Assembly: GCA_016720065.1 (NCBI GenBank)
Contig: JADJXY010000002.1
Span: forward strand, 1,811,001 to 1,875,000
Length of the DNA: 64,000 nt
Direction of reading: 5' to 3'
From: Betaproteobacteria bacterium
GTDB taxonomy: Bacteria; Pseudomonadota; Gammaproteobacteria; Burkholderiales; Rhodocyclaceae
The translations under genes were made by a program, and so were the position numbers. The notes below the pieces were generated by a model. It searched no databases. It was not told the DNA's origin and saw only the letters and a list, made by a program, of their open reading frames with translations. This document shows, one piece after another, positions 25,701-33,240 of this stretch (position 1 is its first letter; each line of letters begins with the position of its first letter).

Positions 25701-28585
25701 TACTGCTGAAGAATCGCCGTGGGCAGTCGGGACTGTGGGGGTACGCCATTTCCGGCGACCTGCCCATCGTCCTCCTGCAGATCGGCGACGTCGCCCATAT
25801 CGATCTCGTACGCCAGCTGGTCCAGGCCCACGCCTATTGGCGGCGGAAGGGCCTGGCGGTGGATCTGGTGATCTGGAACGAGGATCACGCCGGCTATCGG
25901 CAGCGGCTTCAGGACCAGATCATGGGCATGATCTCGTCGGGTATCGAGGCCAGCGTCATCGATCGCCCCGGCGGAATCTTCGTGCGGCAGGCCGAGCAGA
26001 TTTCGAGCGAGGACCGTGTCCTGCTCCAGGCCGTGGCCCGCGCCATCATCACCGACTGCAACGGCGGCCTGGCAGAACAGCTCGACCGAAGCGCCATGGC
26101 GGAAGCGAAGATTCCCCATCTGCCGCCCAGCCGGCGGCTGCCGTCGGAACCGGTTTCACCGCCATCCATGGCCCGGGACGATCTGATCCTCTGCAACGGC
26201 CTGGGCGGATTCACCCCGGACGGGCGTGAATACGTCGTCGTGCTCAAACCCGGCGAGACCACGCCGGCACCCTGGGTCAACGTGCTGGCCAATCCCCATT
26301 TCGGAACCGTGGTTTCCGAAAACGGCACGGCCTACACCTGGAGCGAGAACGCCCATGAGTTCCGCCTCACCCCCTGGGCCAACGACCCGGTGAGCGATGC
26401 CGGCGGCGAGGCTTTTTACCTGCGGGACGAAGAGACCGGCCACCTCTGGTCCCCGACGCCTTCACCCGCCGCATCCGCGACGACCCACGTGATCCGGCAC
26501 GGCTTCGGCTACAGCGTCTTCGAAACCTGCAGTGACGGGATCTATTCGGAGTTGTGGGTCTACGTGGCCACCGACGCCCCGGTCAAATTTTCCCAACTCA
26601 AGCTGCGCAACGCCTCCGGCCGCCCGCGGCGCCTGACCGCCACGGGCTATGTCGAGTGGGTGCTGGGCGATCTGCCGGCAAAATCGGCCATGCACGTGAG
26701 TACCGGGGTCGACGTGGCGAGCAAGGCGCTGTGGGCACGCAACCCCTACAACGGGGAATTCGCGGAACGGGTGGCGTTTTTTGACACCGATGCCGCGGCC
26801 CGTACCGTCACCGGCGACCGGACGGAGTTCATCGGGCGCAACGGTTCCCTGCATCGCCCGGCGGCCCTGGGTCGCACACGTCTCTCCGGCCGGCTGGGGG
26901 CAGGGCTCGACCCCTGCGCCGCCATCCAGGTCAGCGTCGATCTTCCCGACGGCCAGGGCCGCGATGTCGTCTTCCGGCTCGGTCTGGGGCGCGATGCCGA
27001 AGACGCCAGCCAGCTCGCGCAGCGTTTCCGGGGGGTCGCCGCAGCGCGGGTGGCGCTGGAAGCTGTCTGGCACCAGTGGAATCACACCCTGGGCGCTGTC
27101 CAGGTGGAAACCGCCGATCCGGCAGTCAATGTACTGGCCAACGGCTGGCTGGTTTATCAAACCCTGTCCTGCCGCCTCTGGGCCCGCAGCGGCCACTACC
27201 AATCGGGGGGCGCCTTCGGCTTCCGCGACCAGTTGCAGGATGTGATGGCCCTGGTTCATTGCGCACCCGGATTGGTCCGCGACCACGTGCTCCTCTGTGC
27301 CAGCCGCCAGTTCGTGGAGGGCGACGTGCAGCACTGGTGGCATCCGCCTGCGGGGCGGGGTGTCCGCACCCATTGCTCCGATGATTACCTGTGGCTGCCC
27401 CTGGCCGTCGCCCGGTACGTGGCGACGACCGGAGACTCCGGCGTGCTGGACGAGACGATCGCCTTCCTCGAGGGCCGGCCGGTCAATGCCGAGGATGACT
27501 CCTATTACGACCTGCCGGGCCGTTCCAGCGAAACGGCAAGCCTCTACGAGCATTGCCTGCGGGCGATCCGGCACGGCCTGCGCTTCGGTGCCCACGGGTT
27601 ACCCCTGATCGGCTCGGGCGACTGGAACGACGGCATGAACCTGGTGGGCTTCCAGGGTCGCGGGGAAAGCGTCTGGCTGGGCTTCTTCCTCTGCGACGTG
27701 TTGCGGCGCTTCGCCAGACTGGCAGAAGCCCATGGCGACCCCGACTTCGCCCGGCTGTGCGTTGAAGAGGCGGGGCGGCTGCACGAGAACATCGAGTTGC
27801 ACGCCTGGGACGGGGCCTGGTATCGGCGGGCCTATTTCGATGACGGCACCCCCCTCGGTGCTGCCGCCAATGCCGAATGCCGCATCGATTCCATCGCCCA
27901 GAGCTGGTCGGTGCTTTCCGGAGCGGGGGATGCCGGCCGCGCCCGCCTGGCCATGGACGCGGTGGATCGATTCCTGGTTCGGCGCGGCGAGTCCCTCGTG
28001 CAGCTCCTGGACCCGCCCTTCGACAAATCCGGCATGGACCCGGGCTACATCCGCGGTTACGTTCCCGGGGTGCGCGAAAACGGTGGCCAATACACCCACG
28101 GCGCCATCTGGGCCGCCATGGCTTTCGCCGCCCTCGGGGACGGCGCGCGCGCCTGGGAACTGCTGGACCTCATCAACCCGGTCAATCATGCGCGCTCGCC
28201 CCAGGGCGCCGCCGTCTACAAGGCAGAACCCTATGTCGCGGCGGCCGATGTCTATGCGGTCGCGCCCCATGTCGGCCGCGGCGGCTGGTCCTGGTATACC
28301 GGCTCGGCGGGGTGGATGTATCGGCTCGTCGTCGAATCGCTCCTCGGCCTGCACCGGGCGGGCGAAACCCTGCATCTGGCCCCCTGCCTTCCGCCCGACG
28401 GGCAGCCGTTCAAGATTCATTACCGGTTTGGCGAGACGGTCTATCACATCGCCGTCACGCCCTTGCCCAGCGGGGCACCCGGCATCGGCGTGCTCGTCGA
28501 TGGCGCCGCGCAGCCCGATATGGCGCTCCGCCTGGTCGATGACCGACGGGAGCACCTGGTGGAGGTCAACATCCATGCGCAATAA
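19748..28585 (+). CDS. ndvB: Cyclic beta-1,2-glucan synthase (NdvB/ChvB/Cgs-like), 2945 aa
   Basis: A giant inner-membrane enzyme with the NdvB/Cgs layout. It has an N-terminal helical region (about 1-430), membrane helices (about 448-511), a GT84 glycosyltransferase domain (about 520-860) with YVITLDTDTQLP near 660, and more membrane helices (about 862-907, 988-1034). A glycoamylase-like domain follows (about 1045-1600), then a C-terminal GH94 phosphorylase-type region with the acidic motif GSGDWNDGMN near 2622. The three activities polymerise beta-1,2-glucan from UDP-glucose, adjust its length and cyclise it; the product is an osmoregulated periplasmic glucan. The start is a GTG with a poor ribosome site, kept because family similarity (PLRSELFSADQ) lies upstream of the first ATG. 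Its end overlaps the patatin gene by 11 bp. Confidence 0.93.
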   Translation: MADSSSASIVKELRRGTRRIPGKTPLNRVGINPLRYLQQLKTGLPQSLWPRISAEDEPPLRSELFSADQMEQHGKALAASHRVARGHAPDRLLGRLAANEDALIDVCSLLTAVVLENRQVTPAGEWLLDNFYLVEEQIGTAKRHLPRGYSRELPRLEQTPWGGRPRVYDMALETVAHGDGRIDTETLGRFVAAYQTVTALKLGELWAIPIMLRLAVIENLRRVSVRIAAGWGERNLADSWADRMLEIVDEDPKSLILVIADMAHSDPPMVSTFVAELARRLKGQGPALALPLTWIEQRLAESGQTIDHLVQAENQQQAADQVSISNSIGSLRVLGATDWRAFVESMSVVERTLREDPSGVYGGMDFVSRDRYRHATEEIAKGSRLTEGELARLAVDLATAAQAEGGGDDDPAAHVGYYLIDRGRPALERHARARIAWGETWRRRAARCPLFLYLGAVALVTALAAGGFLALVPANWPLAGLLPVAALVLLGASQLAVSLVNWGATLLVTAHPLPRMDFSQAIPPRFRTLVVVPTMLSSAAGVEDLVEALEVRFLANRDEGLHFALLTDFLDAAAETLPGDGALVALAHQRIGELNAKYDGAGGGKVFFLFHRPRRWNPRERRWMGYERKRGKLSDLNALLRKGTTEAFAVVEGEIAALSGVKYVITLDTDTQLPRDAARQFVGAMAHPLNRPRYDAGQRRVVAGYGILQPRVTVSLPGTHRSHYARLYGGEPGIDPYTHAVSDVYQDVFGEGSFIGKGIYDIDAFELALAGRFPENRILSHDLLEGCYARSGLLSDVQLYDDYPARYGADVSRRYRWIRGDWQLAGWLWRRVPAGRPEAGKRRERNPLSPLSQWKLFDNLRRSLIPATMTGLLLFGWASLPAPTPWTLAVLALVLLPPLASAAVGLFRKPGEVLVTQHLSAAWRTVSRQMRQVAFEIACLPYEACYTLDAILRTLWRTVVSGRQLLEWNPSSEVDRLARRTDLAANYRTLWAAPTLAAVVAVELAAWNAAALPAAGPILLLWVTAPLLAWWVSRPLAPRQAALSAEQSFFLRTVARRTWGFFDRFVAAEDHWLPPDNFQEYRAASVAHRTSPTNMGLALLATLSAHDFAYVTTAGLIDRTARALGTMKGLERYRGHFYNWYDTQTLQPLPPLYVSTVDSGNLAGHLLTLRAGLLGVVDAPILSGRLFEGVRDTFGVLVDEVGIENKTVTHHLQDCARELEAAVGAAPGTLPAMRRALGKLSARVASCASMADGRDDEGEIARWMHELARQSSDAVEELGFLAPWSALPAAPGGLEEFSDAMAIPTLRGLAHLDSALNPRLAHRLEAGTTPAQRDWLEELRRHIAQGSSRARDRMAALIGLASRAGDMACMDYEFLYDRTRHLLSIGYNVHEHRVDASYYDLLASEARLCAFVAIAQGQLPQESWFALGRLLTGTGGDPVLLSWSGSMFEYLMPLLVMPSYENTLLDQTCKAAVARQIEYGIQRGVPWGMSESGYNTVDVHLNYQYRAFGVPGLGLKRGLAEDLVIAPYASALALMVAPEEACRNLQRLAAEGFLGKYGFFEAIDYTPARQRRGQAQAVVRSFMAHHQGMSLLALAYLLLDQPMQRRFASDRLFQAVMLLLQERIPKATALFSHTAELADARSPAASAETPIRVFKSPDTPLPEVQLLSNGRYHVMVTHAGGGYSRWKDLAVTRWREDVTRDHWGSFCYLRDLASGDFWSTAHQPTCRPAASYEAVFSEGRAEFRRHDIVDGGDGSFETHTEIVVSPEDDIELRRIRVANRSRQRRAIDITSFAEVVIAPPAAEALHPAFSNLFVQTEILPERRAILCTRRPRSNGEPVPWMFHLMAVHGTAIADVSYETDRARFIGRTRDAASPQALVQAGPLSGSAGSVLDPIVAIRYSLTLDAGQSATVDLVSGIADSRDAVLGLADKYQDRHLADRVFDLTWTHSQVVLWQLNASESDSELYARLASRVIYAHASLRADSSVLLKNRRGQSGLWGYAISGDLPIVLLQIGDVAHIDLVRQLVQAHAYWRRKGLAVDLVIWNEDHAGYRQRLQDQIMGMISSGIEASVIDRPGGIFVRQAEQISSEDRVLLQAVARAIITDCNGGLAEQLDRSAMAEAKIPHLPPSRRLPSEPVSPPSMARDDLILCNGLGGFTPDGREYVVVLKPGETTPAPWVNVLANPHFGTVVSENGTAYTWSENAHEFRLTPWANDPVSDAGGEAFYLRDEETGHLWSPTPSPAASATTHVIRHGFGYSVFETCSDGIYSELWVYVATDAPVKFSQLKLRNASGRPRRLTATGYVEWVLGDLPAKSAMHVSTGVDVASKALWARNPYNGEFAERVAFFDTDAAARTVTGDRTEFIGRNGSLHRPAALGRTRLSGRLGAGLDPCAAIQVSVDLPDGQGRDVVFRLGLGRDAEDASQLAQRFRGVAAARVALEAVWHQWNHTLGAVQVETADPAVNVLANGWLVYQTLSCRLWARSGHYQSGGAFGFRDQLQDVMALVHCAPGLVRDHVLLCASRQFVEGDVQHWWHPPAGRGVRTHCSDDYLWLPLAVARYVATTGDSGVLDETIAFLEGRPVNAEDDSYYDLPGRSSETASLYEHCLRAIRHGLRFGAHGLPLIGSGDWNDGMNLVGFQGRGESVWLGFFLCDVLRRFARLAEAHGDPDFARLCVEEAGRLHENIELHAWDGAWYRRAYFDDGTPLGAAANAECRIDSIAQSWSVLSGAGDAGRARLAMDAVDRFLVRRGESLVQLLDPPFDKSGMDPGYIRGYVPGVRENGGQYTHGAIWAAMAFAALGDGARAWELLDLINPVNHARSPQGAAVYKAEPYVAAADVYAVAPHVGRGGWSWYTGSAGWMYRLVVESLLGLHRAGETLHLAPCLPPDGQPFKIHYRFGETVYHIAVTPLPSGAPGIGVLVDGAAQPDMALRLVDDRREHLVEVNIHAQ

Positions 28586-29597
28586 GACCATCACCCTCGC
28601 CCTGCAAGGCGGCGGTTCCCACGGCGCCTTCACCTGGGGGGTACTCGACCGCCTGCTGGAAGAGCCGCGGCTCGGCATCGAGGGAATCAGCGGTGCCAGC
28701 GCCGGGGCAATGAATGCGGTGGTGCTGGCCCACGGCTATACCCGTGGCGGGCGGGACGGCGCACGCCTTGCCCTGAAGCGCTTCTGGGACGCGGTCGCCA
28801 CTCGCGAACCCCTGACGGCCATACCCGACAATCCGTTCGCGCCGGATGGCGGCGGAGCCCTGGGCAGCGACAACCCGCTGCGGGCCTTTCTCTTCATGAC
28901 GCGGTATTTCTCTCCTTATCAGCTCAATCCCCTGGACGTAAACCCATTGCGGGATATCCTGGAGGATCAGGTCGATTTCGAAGGTCTGCGCACCGACTGC
29001 CCGATCGCCCTGTTCATCGCCGCAACCCGCGTCAGCACGGGCACGTTGCGCATCTTCGGCACCCGGCAGATCACCCTCGAGGCCTTGCTGGCGTCGGCCT
29101 GCCTGCCGGCGCTGCACCACAGCATCAAGATCGACGGCGAAGCCTACTGGGATGGCGGCCTGACCGCCAACCCGCCGCTCTATCCGTTGCTTGCCGGATG
29201 TTCCGCCGACGATCTGCTGATGGTGCTGCTCCACGGCGAGCCACTGGCAACGATTCCGGCCACGGCCGACGAGATCGCCCGACGCTTGACCGAGATCGGC
29301 TTCACTGCCGGGTTTTTCGCCGAAATCCAGGGTCTGTTCCTGGCGAAGCAGGAGGCGGAGCGGGGCTGGGGTGCCATCGGCCGCCTGCAGCGCAAGCTGC
29401 GCCGTCTGCACCTGCATCTGATCGATGCCCCCAAGTACATGAGCACCCTGGGCGTCCTGAGCAAGGCCAACACCCACGCATCCTTCATCGCCGCGCTGTA
29501 CGAGGAGGGCCGGCGGCGGACGGACTTGTGGCTGGCCGCCAACCTGCAGCGGGTGGGCGTGGCGTCGTCCTGCGAACCGAGCGATGTGCTGCGCTGA
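28575..29597 (+). CDS. Patatin-like phospholipase
   Basis: 340 residues beginning LALQGGGSHGAFTWGVLD: the oxyanion hole GGGSHG (about 10-15), the nucleophile elbow GASAG (Ser at about 39) and the dyad Asp in DGG (about 193) are all present. It is a lipid acyl hydrolase with no signal peptide, so cytoplasmic or peripheral to the membrane. The ATG lies inside the 3' end of the glucan synthase gene (11-bp overlap), so translation is probably coupled. Similar patatins often sit beside lipid- or polymer-synthesis genes; its substrate is not predictable. Confidence 0.92.
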   Translation: MRNKTITLALQGGGSHGAFTWGVLDRLLEEPRLGIEGISGASAGAMNAVVLAHGYTRGGRDGARLALKRFWDAVATREPLTAIPDNPFAPDGGGALGSDNPLRAFLFMTRYFSPYQLNPLDVNPLRDILEDQVDFEGLRTDCPIALFIAATRVSTGTLRIFGTRQITLEALLASACLPALHHSIKIDGEAYWDGGLTANPPLYPLLAGCSADDLLMVLLHGEPLATIPATADEIARRLTEIGFTAGFFAEIQGLFLAKQEAERGWGAIGRLQRKLRRLHLHLIDAPKYMSTLGVLSKANTHASFIAALYEEGRRRTDLWLAANLQRVGVASSCEPSDVLR

Positions 29598-29688
29598 GCA
29601 CCCAGGCCGGGCCGCCCGGGAACCAGGCCATGGCGCGGCAGATAGCCGGCACAGCCGGCTGGTTCCGAACGCATCCCGGGCGCTGGCC

Positions 29689-30256
29689 GTGACCCGACAA
29701 TTTCTCGCCGACCTGCATCCCGGTACTGCCGGCGTCCGGGCCGTCACCCTCGACAGCAATCTGGAGCGGGATTTCGCCCTCGACAGTCTGAGCCGCGTGG
29801 AACTGGCGGTACGCATGGAGGGCGAGTTCGGCCTGGCCCTGCCCGAGTTGGCCCCGGGGCGAGGCGACGACGGTTCGGGACCTGCTTGCCGCGCTGCACA
29901 TCGTCTCCGGGGGGCCGTCGCCGGTGGCCATCATGCTGCCCACCGGCCCCGAGTACTTCTACGCCTACCTGGGCATTCTCCGGGCGGGGGCGGGGGCGGT
30001 GCCGATCTATCCGCCGGCGCGCCTGTACCAGATCGAGGAGCACGTGCGCCGCCATGCCGGCATCCTCGCCAACGCCCAGACCCCGCTATTGCTTTCCGTT
30101 GCCGTAGCGAGGGGCGTGGCGCGACTGCTCGAGGCGCGGGTTGCCGGGCTGCACCGGGTGGCCACTGCGCCGGAACTTCTGGAGGGTGTTGGCCGGCCAA
30201 TCGCCGCACCCATCGCCTCCGGGGACATCGCCTTTCTGCAATACACGGGTCGTTGA
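29689..30256 (+). pseudogene. Decayed ACP / fatty acyl-AMP ligase gene fragment
   Basis: The frame from GTG 29689 encodes an acyl-carrier domain with the phosphopantetheine motif DSLSRVEL (RDFALDSLS). Near 29850-29860, in a G/C run, similarity moves to the +1 frame (GEATTVRDLLAAL), then jumps without the expected N-terminal ligase region to VAIMLPTGPEYFYAYLGILRAGA and PIYPPARLYQIEEHVRRHAGI, typical of fatty acyl-AMP ligases. It stops at FLQYTGR, in the middle of the P-loop motif QYTSGSTG. A frameshift, an internal deletion of perhaps 80 codons and 3' truncation make it non-functional. Confidence 0.72.
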
Positions 30257-30727
30257 TACACCGGCACTTTATTCGAGAGAAACGGGAGCAGTTTGTATGT
30301 CCCATGCCCAAGTCCTTGCTGCCGCACGCCCGTGGGTCATTCGTCGAAGCCGTCTCTACTTCCCACGCCGTATTTCTAATGTCGCTTTAGCCGAGGCATC
30401 AGAACCCCCATTGGTCAATCTAGGCTCGGTTCACAGCCGTCGCGCAGACCAGTTTCTTCTTTGGATTCATGCCGGCGCAAAACAAGTCGCTGTCGCTGAT
30501 ACTTGATCCGTCACTCCCGGCAGCCAAGCTCAACCATTCCCGGGCGTCCGCTTACCCGACTGCACAATTGCCGCTTTGTGTCGCTTTGAACCAACAAACC
30601 CCATACGCCTCAACCGTGACCCCGGCCGCCAGACCCATGCCGCGCGCCAACCGCGCCATCCGTCGGCCTTCCCGGCTATCATGGGCGCCTTGTCGAAACC
30701 CTGCCGACCCCTGGTCGCCCCATCGTC
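30257..30727. other. Unassigned 470-bp stretch, visibly lower in GC
   Basis: No recognisable gene. Base composition is more A/T-rich than the neighbours, and the short ORFs on both strands (longest about 120 codons, in frames without ribosome sites) match nothing known. It abuts the truncated acyl-ligase fragment on the left and the M48 protease on the right, so it may hold the scar of a deletion or insertion. No terminal inverted repeats were seen. Confidence 0.4.
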
Positions 30728-31540
30728 ATGTTCCGTCCCGCTGCCCTCCTGCTCGCCCTTCTCCTCCCTCTTCCCGGCCTGGCCGAAGCCCCTCGTGACG
30801 GGGTCGAAGTCGGCAAGGCTTCGCCAGTACGCAAGCTGGTACCGGCCGATCAGCTGGAAAAGGCCGCCGCCCAGCAGTACGCCCAGTTGAAGCAGCAAGC
30901 CGCGTCCCAGGGCGCCCTGGTGCCGGACAATCATCCCCAGGTGCAGCGCCTGCGTGCCATCGCCCAGCGCATCCTGCCCCACACCGAGCGCTTCAATTCC
31001 CGGGCCGATCGCTGGAAGTGGGAAGTCGTCCTGATCAAATCCAAGGAGCTCAACGCCTTCTGCATGCCCGGCGGCAAGATCGCCTTCTACACCGGACTCA
31101 TCGATACCCTGCACCTTTCCGATGACGAGGTCGCGATCGTGATGGGCCACGAAGTAGCCCACGCCCTGCGCGAACACGCCCGGGAGCGGGTGGCCAAGAC
31201 CCAGCTCACCCAGATCGGCACCGCCATCCTGGGAGAGCTGATCGGCGGCGGCAAATACGCCGGCGCCTTCCAGTTGGGGGGCAATCTCATGACCCTCAAG
31301 TTCGGCCGCGACGACGAGACCGAAGCCGACGTGGTGGGTCTGGACCTCTCCGCCCGGGCCGGTTACGACCCGCGGGCCGGGGTCAGCCTGTGGAAGAAAA
31401 TGGGCGCCGAGAGCAAGGGCGCTCCGCCCCAGTGGCTCTCCACTCACCCGGCGGGCAAGAACCGCATCGAGGAAATCGAGCGCCACCTGCCCGAAGTGAT
31501 GCCCCTCTACGAAGCCGCCCGCAAGCGCGGCAATCAGTAG
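30728..31540 (+). CDS. Periplasmic M48-family metalloprotease
   Basis: 270 residues with a signal peptide (about 1-20, cleavage after GLA-EA). The zinc-binding HEVAH motif (about 142-146) and the downstream third ligand in DETEADVVG (about 198-206) are present, with NAFCMPGGKIAFYTGL before the active site, as in LoiP/YcaL-type Oma1-like proteases. It would degrade or control outer-membrane protein assembly in the periplasm. No lipobox Cys is seen in the signal, unlike YcaL or LoiP. It converges on the ankyrin gene with a 7-bp overlap of stop regions. Confidence 0.92.
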   Translation: MFRPAALLLALLLPLPGLAEAPRDGVEVGKASPVRKLVPADQLEKAAAQQYAQLKQQAASQGALVPDNHPQVQRLRAIAQRILPHTERFNSRADRWKWEVVLIKSKELNAFCMPGGKIAFYTGLIDTLHLSDDEVAIVMGHEVAHALREHARERVAKTQLTQIGTAILGELIGGGKYAGAFQLGGNLMTLKFGRDDETEADVVGLDLSARAGYDPRAGVSLWKKMGAESKGAPPQWLSTHPAGKNRIEEIERHLPEVMPLYEAARKRGNQ

Positions 31541-32568
31541 TTCTTGGCGTTACCCCGGGGCGGCATTTTCGGCTTGCCCGTGAAGGTGGCCGGCGGCACC
31601 TTGTAGCCTGCGGGTTTGCCGTTTTGGTCGACGACGATGTTGGCCGACTGCTGCTTGGGATCCTTGCGGCTGGCGGTGATCTCCAGGGTCGCCGCCCGGG
31701 CCGGACCATCCCGGTTGAGTTCCGCCCGCACGATGCGCGCCCGCTCGGCCGCGATGCGGTTGTCGACGGTCTGGGTGGATAACTTGCGCTCGGCCAGGAT
31801 TTCCCGCATGCGCAAGAGCTCGTCCAATTCCCTGGAACTGCGGTGGGAACGGCGAGGCTCGCCCCATTTGGCCTTGGGCTGGGCCACGGCGATGTTGAAT
31901 TCCTCCGGGCTGGTCACCAGCCGGGCGAGCTTGAGATTGTTGTTACGCATGGCCCATTCCAGCGCGCCGTCGCCCCAGTCGTTCTTGACCGACCGGTCGG
32001 CCCCCTTTTCGATGAGCAGGCGGGCGAGTTCCTCGCGCCCTTCGTAAATGGCCATCATCAGCACGCTGGACCCGTTGCTGCTGCGGGCATCGATGTCGGC
32101 GCCCCGCTCGATGAGCTGGCGGGCCAGGTCGCCGTGGCCGGCAAACACCGCGTAATGCAGGGCCGACCACTGCTTCTCGCCGGCGTTGATCTTGGCGCCC
32201 CGCTCCAGGAGCCAATCGACCGCCGCCTGCCGTCCCTGCCAGGCCGCCAGCAGCAGCGCGGTCTCGCCGTTGCCATTGCGGTAATCGATATCGGCCCCGT
32301 GGGCGAGGAAGAGGCGCATCAACTCCAGATTGCCCTCCCAGGCCCCGATCTGGAGCCCGCTGCCGATGCGGCTACCCTCGAAATCCGGCGGCAGGCCCGC
32401 GGCAAGCCAGGCCTCGGCCTTGGCGCGGTCGCCGAGTTCCATCTGCACCGAAAACTCCACCGGACTCGGCAGGCGGGTTTCCGCCCACGCCGGCATGGGC
32501 GGAAACCCGCCCAGGCCCAGTGCGATTATCATTGCCGCCAGTGTCCGCCCCATGCCGCCATCCGTCAT
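31534..32568 (-). CDS. Secreted ankyrin-repeat protein
   Basis: 344 residues with a signal peptide (hydrophobic core about 9-25, cleavage after AWA) and about five ankyrin repeats (about 50-215), recognisable as GNLELMRLFLAHGADID, NGETALLLAAWQGRQAAVDWLLERGAKIN in pattern, ALHYAVFAGHGDLARQLIERGADID and so on. The C-terminal part (about 225-344) is charged and ends in a Pro/Lys-rich tail. Ankyrin repeats mediate protein contacts; a periplasmic role is inferred. An alternative start at 32592 has a better ribosome site but overlaps the start codon of the divergent TonB gene. Confidence 0.85.
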   Translation of the reverse strand: MTDGGMGRTLAAMIIALGLGGFPPMPAWAETRLPSPVEFSVQMELGDRAKAEAWLAAGLPPDFEGSRIGSGLQIGAWEGNLELMRLFLAHGADIDYRNGNGETALLLAAWQGRQAAVDWLLERGAKINAGEKQWSALHYAVFAGHGDLARQLIERGADIDARSSNGSSVLMMAIYEGREELARLLIEKGADRSVKNDWGDGALEWAMRNNNLKLARLVTSPEEFNIAVAQPKAKWGEPRRSHRSSRELDELLRMREILAERKLSTQTVDNRIAAERARIVRAELNRDGPARAATLEITASRKDPKQQSANIVVDQNGKPAGYKVPPATFTGKPKMPPRGNAKNY

Positions 32569-32590
32569 TTTCGCCAGCCGCCATTCTCGC

Positions 32591-33136
32591 ATGACTTCCC
32601 CCCCTCGCCGGCTGCTGGCGGCGCTCGCCCTGTCCCTCCTCGCGCACGGCCTGCCCTTCGTCAGCGACTTCCTGCCCCGCCCCCGGGCGGCCCCTCCGCG
32701 CCCGCTGGTGGCCGAGTTGCGCCCCCCGGCCGCCCCCCTGCCCGAGACGCCGCCCCTCTTCCTGCCCGAGCAGCCCGCCGCCAAGCCGGAGCCCCCTCCG
32801 CCGCCCCCGACGGCCCGTCCTCCGGAGCCGCGGCGCCCCAAACTTGTCCCCGCCCCCTCCCGCACCTGGCAGGAGGAGGTCAAGCGCCAATTCAGAAAGC
32901 TGCACGAGGCGGGTCTCTTCTACCCGGAGGAAGCCATCGCCCGCGGCCTGGAAGGCGAAGCCCTGGTGCTCCTCATCCTCGACGCCGACGGGAATGCCGT
33001 CGCCGTACGCCTGGAAACGAGCAGCGGCCACGGCATCCTCGACCAGGCCGCCTTGCGGGCCGCCCGCTCCCTCAGGAGCCTCCCCGGCGACGCCTCCAGG
33101 GAAACCCTGATTCCGGTGCGTTTTCGGCTTCGCTGA
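32591..33136 (+). CDS. TonB-family energy transducer
   Basis: 181 residues: a single N-terminal membrane anchor (about 6-27), a proline-rich spacer (about 35-90, with PPPPPPTARPPEPRRP) and a C-terminal TonB domain (about 95-180) with GLEGEALVLLILDADGNAV, GILDQAALRAARS and the closing PVRFRLR strand. It links the inner-membrane proton-motive complex to outer-membrane receptors. No ExbB, ExbD or receptor gene is adjacent. The ATG lacks a clear ribosome site; its start region overlaps that of the divergent ankyrin gene. Confidence 0.85.
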   Translation: MTSPPRRLLAALALSLLAHGLPFVSDFLPRPRAAPPRPLVAELRPPAAPLPETPPLFLPEQPAAKPEPPPPPPTARPPEPRRPKLVPAPSRTWQEEVKRQFRKLHEAGLFYPEEAIARGLEGEALVLLILDADGNAVAVRLETSSGHGILDQAALRAARSLRSLPGDASRETLIPVRFRLR

Positions 33137-33240
33137 GGTCTGAATCGCCAGATTTTCGACGCTCGGACAGGGTCCGGGCCGCAGCGGGGATTCTCCCCGG
33201 TGGCAGGGGAACACTTCCCCAGCATTGCGGGGCCTTCGTG

